A DNA stretch of 13,242 nucleotides. Source: Fidelibacterota bacterium. Its GTDB lineage: Bacteria > Fidelibacterota > Marinisomatia > Marinisomatales > CAZVFT01. The DNA lies in NCBI GenBank assembly GCA_014381485.1, contig JACNLN010000084.1, positions 1-13,242 on the forward strand, read 5' to 3'. This document shows, piece by piece, positions 8,399-13,242 of this stretch. How positions within the stretch are numbered: the first letter of the stretch is position 1; every line of letters begins with the position of its first letter. Made by a program: the position numbers and the translations under genes. The notes under the pieces are model-generated. The model was not told the origin of the DNA. It was given only the letters and a program-made list of their open reading frames with translations, and searched no databases.

Positions 8399-9394
8399 AT
8401 GACAGAATTTAGCTTAACGGAGATCAACGAAAAAATTGCAAGAGAATCGGTTTTTATTGATCCATTGATGTCCAGTATTGAAGAGGTCATTGTTGGTCAG
8501 AAAGATATTGTAACAAAAATTCTCATCGGAATCCTGTCGAATGGTCACATCCTTCTTGAAGGAGTGCCAGGGTTAGCCAAGACCACTATTGTCAGAGTCG
8601 TTTCGCAATTAATTGAAACCAAGTTTCAGCGTATCCAGTTTACTCCTGATATGTTACCGGCTGACTTGTTAGGTACGCTTATTTATAATCAAAAAACCGG
8701 CGGGTTTGAAACGAAAAAGGGACCTATTTTTGCTAATATCATCCTAGCTGATGAGATCAATCGGGCTCCAGCGAAAGTCCAAAGTGCACTGCTTGAAGCT
8801 ATGCAGGAACGTCAGGTAACGATTGGTGAGAATACTTTCCTTTTGGATGATCCATTTCTCGTATTTGCCACCCAGAACCCCATTGAGCAGGAAGGAACCT
8901 ACCCCCTCCCGGAAGCTCAAGTGGATCGTTTTATGTTGAAACTCAAGATAGATTATCCATCCAAAGACGAAGAGATGCAAATTTTAAAGAGGATGGCATA
9001 CACTGACATTTCTATCAATGTAACGTCGGTAATCACATCTGAGACTATTCGAAAAGCTCGTTCTGTTGTAAATGAGATTTATATAGATGAAAAGATTGAG
9101 AAATACATTATTGATCTGGTAATGGCTACTCGAAATCCTGAGGATTATAATCTTGGAGAAATCAAAAACCTGATTGCCTATGGAGCATCGCCAAGGGCTT
9201 CTATGTATCTTGTACTCGTATCAAAATCCAGAGCTTTTCTTCAGAACCGAGGTTATGTAGTACCTGAAGATGTGCGTTACGTCGGGGAAGATATTCTCCG
9301 CCACAGAATCATTCCTACCTATGAGGCAGAAGCTGAAGAGGTTACCTCCGAAGATATCATTCAGCGGCTCTTTGAAACCATTCAGGTTCCGTGA
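8399..9394 (+). CDS. moxR: MoxR-family AAA+ ATPase
   Basis: Cytoplasmic AAA+ ATPase of the MoxR family, thought to act as a chaperone that helps mature or insert metal ions into partner complexes, usually with a vWA-domain protein. The 331 residues match the family's normal length. Visible motifs are Walker A GVPGLAKT at 55-62, Walker B IILADEINRAP at 114-124 (D118, E119), the conserved LLEAMQERQV at 131-140, sensor 1 VFATQNPIEQEGTYPLPEAQ at 155-174, an arginine-finger candidate in QVDRF (R177) and sensor 2 GASPRA at 262-267. No good Shine-Dalgarno site precedes ATG 8399. The DUF58 gene starts nine bases after its stop, the standard moxR-DUF58 pairing. Sure of family; the client complex is not known. 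Confidence 0.95.
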   Translation: MTEFSLTEINEKIARESVFIDPLMSSIEEVIVGQKDIVTKILIGILSNGHILLEGVPGLAKTTIVRVVSQLIETKFQRIQFTPDMLPADLLGTLIYNQKTGGFETKKGPIFANIILADEINRAPAKVQSALLEAMQERQVTIGENTFLLDDPFLVFATQNPIEQEGTYPLPEAQVDRFMLKLKIDYPSKDEEMQILKRMAYTDISINVTSVITSETIRKARSVVNEIYIDEKIEKYIIDLVMATRNPEDYNLGEIKNLIAYGASPRASMYLVLVSKSRAFLQNRGYVVPEDVRYVGEDILRHRIIPTYEAEAEEVTSEDIIQRLFETIQVP

Positions 9395-9403
9395 TCTTCC
9401 TGC

Positions 9404-10279
9404 ATGATTCCCAAAGAGATTCTTAAAAAAGTCCGTCACATAGAAATCCGCACCCAGTATCTCGTGAATAATATTTTTGGCGGGGAATACCATAGCGTCT
9501 TTAAAGGCCGTGGGATGACTTTTTCAGAGGTGCGGGAGTATCAGCCGGGAGATGATATTCGCCTGATTGATTGGAATGTAACGGCTCGCTTTAATTCACC
9601 GTACGTCAAAGTGTTTGAAGAGGAGAGGGAGTTAACGGTTTATATTCTCTATGATGCCAGCCGGTCTGGTCATTTTGGTTCACTTCATCAATTCAAATCT
9701 GAAGTGGCAGCGGAAATTGGTGCTGTACTTGGTTTTTCTGCTATAAAAAATAATGACAAAGTAGGATTGCTGATTTTTACTGATGAGGTGGAACGATTCA
9801 TTCCCCCGAAAAAAGGGTCTTCACACGTCTTGCGGGTAGTACGAGAATTGTTATATCATAAGCCGGAAGGGTCGGGAACAAATATTGACAATGTGTTAGA
9901 ATACTTGTTGAGGGTTGCTTATCGTCGGAGTGTGGTCTTTTTAATATCGGATTTTCTTGATGTTAAATTCAAGAAGGTTCTTCAAGTTGCCAATCAGAAA
10001 CATGACGTTGTGGGACTTATGATTTATGATCCAAGGGAAATGGAACTTGAAGATGTAGGACTTGTAAAGGTTCATGACGCTGAAACAGGAGAGATGTTCT
10101 GGTTGGATACTACCAATGCTGAAACCCGAAAGGAGTACCGGGAAAGTATGATGGCTCGTTTTGAATCCTTCAAGAAGGAATGCGACCGTATGAAATTTGA
10201 TCTAATTTCCATTCGAGTAGGTGAGGATTATGTTGAACCCCTGATGAATTATTTTCGAATGAGGAAAAAACGTTTTTAA
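9404..10279 (+). CDS. DUF58 domain protein with von Willebrand A fold
   Basis: Partner protein of MoxR ATPases, 291 residues and with no membrane segment visible, so cytoplasmic. The DUF58 signature GRGMTFSEVREYQPGDDIRL followed by IDWNVTAR covers about residues 35-62. A vWA fold follows, with a complete metal-ion-dependent adhesion site: DASRS at 84-88, the Thr of GSGTN at 159 and the Asp of LISDF at 183. This suggests it can bind a divalent metal. DUF58 proteins next to moxR are very common, including in Bacteroides aerotolerance (bat) operons. The start ATG 9404 lies nine bases after the moxR stop with no strong Shine-Dalgarno site, so translation is probably coupled. The family call is firm. 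The process served (envelope stress, aerotolerance or assembly of a membrane complex) is inferred from relatives. Confidence 0.93.
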   Translation: MIPKEILKKVRHIEIRTQYLVNNIFGGEYHSVFKGRGMTFSEVREYQPGDDIRLIDWNVTARFNSPYVKVFEEERELTVYILYDASRSGHFGSLHQFKSEVAAEIGAVLGFSAIKNNDKVGLLIFTDEVERFIPPKKGSSHVLRVVRELLYHKPEGSGTNIDNVLEYLLRVAYRRSVVFLISDFLDVKFKKVLQVANQKHDVVGLMIYDPREMELEDVGLVKVHDAETGEMFWLDTTNAETRKEYRESMMARFESFKKECDRMKFDLISIRVGEDYVEPLMNYFRMRKKRF

Positions 10280-10367
10280 CCAAAATGCAGACATTGAATC
10301 TGTTAGCCAAACGATATTGAGATAGATAGAGTAGTGTTCAGTTTAATCCATAAGTAAAACGTGAAAT

Positions 10368-10440
10368 GCCTGCCCGCCGTATCTATCAGATAGCACTGTA
10401 GAATTCGGAAGGATACTATTCCACGGGGCTGGCGGAGAAG
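10368..10440. repeat. GC-rich imperfect inverted-repeat element, candidate interspersed repeat
   Basis: About 73 bases bounded by GC-rich ends: GCCTGCCCGCCG at 10368-10379 and GGGGCTGGCGGAGAAG at 10425-10440. CCGCC (10374-10378) pairs exactly with GGCGG (10431-10435). The interior adds the palindrome CTATCAGATAG and a GGAA...TTCC pair (10407-10410 with 10419-10422). The ends are much richer in GC than the surrounding spacer. This is the look of a short intergenic repeat or a degraded MITE, but one copy in one window cannot prove that. Confidence 0.35.
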
Positions 10441-10476
10441 ACTGGTGATACGTAAATAGTAAATGCGATAAAACAT

Positions 10477-10505
10477 TTGAGTTATGACGTTGAAGTTAAT
10501 ATCAA
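10477..10505 (+). promoter_or_regulatory. Weak sigma70-like promoter before the BatD-like gene
   Basis: TTGAGT at 10477-10482 and TATCAA at 10500-10505 are 17 bases apart, the ideal spacing, but each deviates from consensus. Transcription would start near base 10512, at or just before the first ATG, so the message would be almost leaderless. This would fit the lack of a Shine-Dalgarno site before 10512. Low confidence. Confidence 0.25.
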
Positions 10506-10511
10506 TATCAG

Positions 10512-11525
10512 ATGTTGGTTTTTAAAATGGTGTTACACTCAACTGATAAATATTTTTCATTCCTGACAATTTTTGTTATTGGGATAGCAATTGTTCTACC
10601 GGGTTGCAGAGAAAAGGATTATTCTTCCGTTCCATTTCATTTATCCAGCACTGTAGATACGACAACTGCAGCTGTTGGAGATATTGTTCACTTCCAGGTC
10701 TGGGTGGAGGGTGCTGGTAACAAAAAGATAGATTTTCCACAATATCGTGTTGACAATCCGAACATTTCCATCGGGAATAGAAGAATGATAGAAGGGGAGT
10801 TTCGGGATAATTACGGAGTGGAATTTGAAATAACTTTTTGGGATACCGGTTCCTTTGAGCTGCCTCCTTATTCAGTTGATATTCTCACCTCCTCAGGGGA
10901 TAGCGTTGACTTTAGTATGGTTACTGATCCAATTTTCGTAGAGGTGATATCTGTTTTAACAGATCCGCAACCTGGGTTGAAGGATATCAAACCTCCTGTT
11001 CCAATTCCTATTGTAATCCCATTTAGATTAATTTTTAAAGTTATTGTTCTCATCATTATTGTGGGTATAACCATCTGGCTGTGGAAAAAAAGAGTACCAA
11101 CCATTCGTGAGAAAGAAACACAGTATATTCCAACAAGACCTCCTTTTGAAATCGCAATGGAAAGACTTTCTAAATTGAAAAAATGTACTTTTGAAACCGA
11201 TCAATCAATCGAAAAATATTATTCATGGCTGTCATTCATTGTAAAGGAATTTATTGAATATCAATATTTCGTTAGGGCTATAGAGATGACAACGGAGGAG
11301 ATCGAGATGTCCAGGAGGCTGATTCCTGTAGATGTTCAATTATTTGTGGAAGTGATTGAAGTTTTGAAACGGTCTGATTTTGTCAAATTTGCGAAATTTC
11401 GACCTTCTAAAGATCGTTGTAAAAAAGATCTGGAAGTCATCGAAAAATTTATTCAGTTCTCAAAATTGGAGTGGGGGATTAAAACGAAAAGTACTGAATT
11501 CGGAGCAATGAATGAGCGAATTTAG
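10512..11525 (+). CDS. BatD-like lipoprotein with a single transmembrane segment and DUF4381-like tail
   Basis: Envelope protein of 337 residues, probably a partner of the MoxR/DUF58 pair. The hydrophobic N-terminus ends in the lipobox VLPGC (Cys32 from ATG 10512, Cys27 from the alternative ATG 10527). A beta-rich periplasmic domain at about 44-147 has the BatD-like pattern TTAAVGDIVHFQVWVEG and FWDTGSFELPPYSVDI. A proline-rich stretch LKDIKPPVPIP leads into a membrane helix at about 170-191, then WKKR. The cytoplasmic part at about 210-335 (RLSKLKK, YYSWLSFIVKEFIEYQYFVRA, MTTEEI) resembles the C-terminal region of DUF4381/BatD proteins. A lipidated Cys together with a transmembrane helix is a little unusual; the predicted lipobox may just be part of a cleavable signal. 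No strong Shine-Dalgarno site is seen at either ATG. The role as a Bat-type component is inferred from architecture and neighbours. Confidence 0.7.
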   Translation: MLVFKMVLHSTDKYFSFLTIFVIGIAIVLPGCREKDYSSVPFHLSSTVDTTTAAVGDIVHFQVWVEGAGNKKIDFPQYRVDNPNISIGNRRMIEGEFRDNYGVEFEITFWDTGSFELPPYSVDILTSSGDSVDFSMVTDPIFVEVISVLTDPQPGLKDIKPPVPIPIVIPFRLIFKVIVLIIIVGITIWLWKKRVPTIREKETQYIPTRPPFEIAMERLSKLKKCTFETDQSIEKYYSWLSFIVKEFIEYQYFVRAIEMTTEEIEMSRRLIPVDVQLFVEVIEVLKRSDFVKFAKFRPSKDRCKKDLEVIEKFIQFSKLEWGIKTKSTEFGAMNERI

Positions 11526-11541
11526 GGATTGGATATATTGA
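11512..11541 (+). other. Nine-residue ORF overlapping the end of the BatD-like gene
   Basis: CGGAG at 11501-11505 lies six bases before ATG 11512. The ATG opens MSEFRDWIY and then a TGA at 11539-11541. It overlaps the end of the preceding gene in another frame, as a translationally coupled downstream gene would. It could be the stub of a lost next gene of the cluster, or chance. No further coding can be read downstream. Confidence 0.25.
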
Positions 11542-11577
11542 CTTTCTTCGTTTATTGCATCCCCCAAACATATAAAT

Positions 11578-11622
11578 TATCCCCCCAGTATTCTTCATGT
11601 ATATTAGAAGATAAAGGGGATA
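11578..11622. terminator. Hairpin between convergent genes, possible two-way terminator
   Basis: TATCCCC at 11578-11584 pairs with GGGGATA at 11616-11622. The loop can form an inner stem of TCTTC (11592-11596) with GAAGA (11607-11611). It lies between the + strand BatD-like gene and the - strand membrane protein gene. On the - strand it is followed by an A/T stretch (ATTTATAT); neither side has a clean T run, so this is only a likely terminator. Confidence 0.4.
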
Positions 11623-11658
11623 CTTAATGTATAACTTTTAATATTCTCTATTTCTATT

Positions 11659-13158
11659 TTAAAGCTGGAACCAGAAGAGAAAATACAAAATAGGACCAGA
11701 AATGGTGCATGCGATATTAACCAGATCATTATTAATCCATCGAATTCCAGATACAAGGATCGCATTTTTGCGGCAATGTTCAGGTTTTTCTACCCGCTTA
11801 CCGCATTCAGAGCATTTATAAATACCCTGCACCGTTGCACCGAGAATGGAATCAATGATACTGGCAACAAATCCGGCACCAATGATGAAGTAAATACGAG
11901 TAAGGTCGGGGATGTAAAAAATAGCAGTAAATCCGATGACAGCACTGCCAAGGAGGGAGGCTATGGTTCCGATAATGGTAACACCACCAGATGCTCCGTG
12001 ATTCATCTGCTTGAAGTTGATAATATTTCGAGGTAATCTTTTAGATAAATACCCAATTTCTGTTCCCCACGTATCTGCTGTTGTTGCTGCTACACTAGCA
12101 AGATATGCCATATATAGCCATTCAGTTGGCTGATAAAACCACCAAATAGTAATCAAAAGGGGAATCCCGCCGTTCGCATAAACCTGCTCAATATCCCGTT
12201 TTCTTCCTTTTTGTAATGATGTTTGTTCCTCCTCCTTCTTTTTTCCACCAAAATGCGATAGAAGGGAGGATAGGATAAAGTAGATTCCCATAGGGATCAT
12301 AAATTTCCAACCCCCTATACCAAAAATAATTATTCCCATCACAAATGCACCCAGAGCACCATCTCTGGAAAGGGATTTTAATCGAAAAACGATATATGCA
12401 AAAAGGAAAGATAATATGATCCATGAAAGGAGGGATAGCACAATGAAGTGGTCTGTGCAGGAAAGGAAAAGATCATAGCTAACGGCTGAGAGGATTGGCA
12501 CGGTTAGATTATCAGACCCTGCGGATGAAACCGATTCTGCAATCGTTGCCAGTCCAGAGACAATAATAAGCATAGGAATAAAGATGGTTATATTTACACT
12601 ATCTAATCCAGCTAATTGTCTGAGATAAATTGTTCCACATCCAATAGACAAAATTGATATAACATAAAACATTATACTGCCCTGAATTGACTTTTTTTCT
12701 TTCCACACTGTGTAGTATTCAGGAGAGCGGGATCTTCTGCCAGCAATGGCAGCAGCCGGATCTGCAAACGTCAATAATAGAAGAGCAATTTCAAACGTAA
12801 GGGGGCGTTCCCACCAGAATAAGACCAGAATCAGAAAGGCAAGAGGGAAATATACCGTACCATAGGATTTCTGCTCTGTGGCGTGGAGAGAAGGCAATTT
12901 TTTAAACGTTACAATGGCAAAATTAAAAATGACAAAAATTACTGCAAGAACGAGTGGGGGATATTTCGACACAAAGAGAAAGGGACATAAAAGAGTAAAG
13001 AGCCCGACGATTATATGAACGAAGGTTCTGGTTGTGATGACAGAAAAATTTAGTTTTTTTCGGGCAAGCTCACTGATGCCAACAAATGTAAAAATCACCA
13101 TAAAAAAGAGAGCGAGGGTAATCCATTCGCTCTCAAAGATTTGAACTTGTGGAAACAT
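11659..13158 (-). CDS. Fused Sec59/phytol-kinase-like and DUF92 (VTE6-like) integral membrane protein
   Basis: Multi-pass inner-membrane protein of 499 residues with two halves. The first (about 1-255) looks like the CTP-dependent polyprenol/phytol kinase family (Sec59, VTE5): KSYGTVYFPLAF at 97-108, FADPAAAIAGRR at 131-142, KSIQGS at 156-161 and AESVSSAGSDNLTVPILSA at 207-225. The second (about 260-499) is DUF92, the family of plant phytyl-phosphate kinase VTE6 and TMEM19: RDGALGAF at 265-272, YANGGIP at 327-333, TTADTWGTEIG at 359-369, NHGASGGVTIIGT at 387-399, SILGATVQG at 437-445 and IRWINNDLVN at 472-481. A Cys cluster (C449, C452, C462) interrupts the DUF92 half and may bind metal. The halves would catalyse successive phosphorylations of an isoprenoid alcohol to its diphosphate. 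Start ATG (13156-13158) lacks a Shine-Dalgarno site. It is convergent with the bat-like cluster and so an independent unit. Domains are well supported; the substrate is inferred. Confidence 0.85.
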   Translation of the reverse strand: MFPQVQIFESEWITLALFFMVIFTFVGISELARKKLNFSVITTRTFVHIIVGLFTLLCPFLFVSKYPPLVLAVIFVIFNFAIVTFKKLPSLHATEQKSYGTVYFPLAFLILVLFWWERPLTFEIALLLLTFADPAAAIAGRRSRSPEYYTVWKEKKSIQGSIMFYVISILSIGCGTIYLRQLAGLDSVNITIFIPMLIIVSGLATIAESVSSAGSDNLTVPILSAVSYDLFLSCTDHFIVLSLLSWIILSFLFAYIVFRLKSLSRDGALGAFVMGIIIFGIGGWKFMIPMGIYFILSSLLSHFGGKKKEEEQTSLQKGRKRDIEQVYANGGIPLLITIWWFYQPTEWLYMAYLASVAATTADTWGTEIGYLSKRLPRNIINFKQMNHGASGGVTIIGTIASLLGSAVIGFTAIFYIPDLTRIYFIIGAGFVASIIDSILGATVQGIYKCSECGKRVEKPEHCRKNAILVSGIRWINNDLVNIACTISGPILYFLFWFQL

Positions 13159-13182
13159 CGGTGCAAATCTAAATTATTTACA

Positions 13183-13202
13183 AATATTACAAAAGTAATA
13201 TT
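13183..13202. promoter_or_regulatory. Perfect inverted repeat upstream of the DUF92 gene, operator candidate
   Basis: AATATTAC (13183-13190) and GTAATATT (13195-13202) form a perfect 8-base inverted repeat around AAAA, 24 bases before the - strand start codon. The right arm plus the next two bases (13195-13204) is itself the palindrome GTAATATTAC. Read on the - strand, TACTTTTG inside it fits the TAnnTTTG -7 box of Bacteroidota promoters, but no matching upstream TTG box is visible at the usual distance. It may be a repressor site over the promoter, or just AT-rich sequence. Confidence 0.4.
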
Positions 13203-13242
13203 ACACAGGATTTTGTTAATTGAATATTTCTGAGTAGTCTCG

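Larger units (their letters stand above)
10280..10511. other. Gene-free spacer between the DUF58 gene and the BatD-like gene
   Basis: All frames of this stretch of about 230 bases are interrupted by stops and I recognise no gene relic. It contains a GC-rich imperfect inverted repeat (listed separately). It also holds an 8-base inverted repeat, GATAGATA at 10321-10328 with TATCTATC at 10380-10387, and an 11-base palindrome CTATCAGATAG at 10383-10393. A weak promoter-like pair lies at its right end. The spacer breaks an otherwise tight gene cluster. Confidence 0.6.

Noticed and set aside
8399..10279. MoxR plus vWA protein as part of a defence system
   Set aside because: Some phage-defence systems use MoxR-vWA pairs, but here the partner is a DUF58 protein followed by a BatD-like envelope protein, with no nuclease, protease or other effector nearby.

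Overview
The window reads as chromosomal DNA of a Gram-negative (two-membrane) bacterium with an AT-rich genome. It encodes an outer-membrane beta-barrel assembly pair (TamA/TamB type), lipoproteins with lipoboxes, and a moxR-DUF58-BatD-like cluster of the kind common in Bacteroidota and the wider FCB group. Shine-Dalgarno sites are uneven: some genes have strong ones (AGAGGAGG before the TPR lipoprotein) and others have none visible. I would guess an FCB-group lineage such as Marinimicrobia, Calditrichota or a relative. This is an inference from gene content and protein style, not from a marker gene.

Layout: (1) dnaK, missing only about its first eight codons at the left edge, closed by a clear rho-independent terminator. 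(2) An envelope block on the + strand: a very large TamB/AsmA-like protein, overlapped by or abutting a TamA-like Omp85 protein with three POTRA domains, then a small TPR lipoprotein. (3) A tight moxR - DUF58 pair, then a gap of about 230 bases with no gene but a GC-rich imperfect inverted repeat, then a lipidated BatD-like protein with a DUF4381-like cytoplasmic tail. The von Willebrand membrane proteins (BatA/BatB) that normally follow are absent. A nine-residue ORF with its own Shine-Dalgarno site sits where the next gene would begin. (4) Convergent on the - strand, a 499-residue membrane protein that joins a Sec59/phytol-kinase-like half to a DUF92 half.

How they may work together: TamB bridges the periplasm to the Omp85 barrel and carries lipid or helps insert proteins in the outer membrane. 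The TPR lipoprotein could be an accessory of that pair or of the following MoxR module. MoxR and DUF58 form the usual chaperone-ATPase and vWA pair, with the BatD-like protein as their probable envelope partner. The last gene stands alone and suggests salvage of an isoprenoid alcohol by two successive phosphorylations, the steps done in plants by VTE5 and VTE6.

I see no CRISPR array, insertion sequence, tRNA, rRNA or defence island. Nothing here is clearly a new system. The points most worth a second look are the VTE5/VTE6-like fusion, the shortened bat cluster, the 21-base tandem repeat at the tamB/tamA junction, and the non-coding element before the BatD-like gene.
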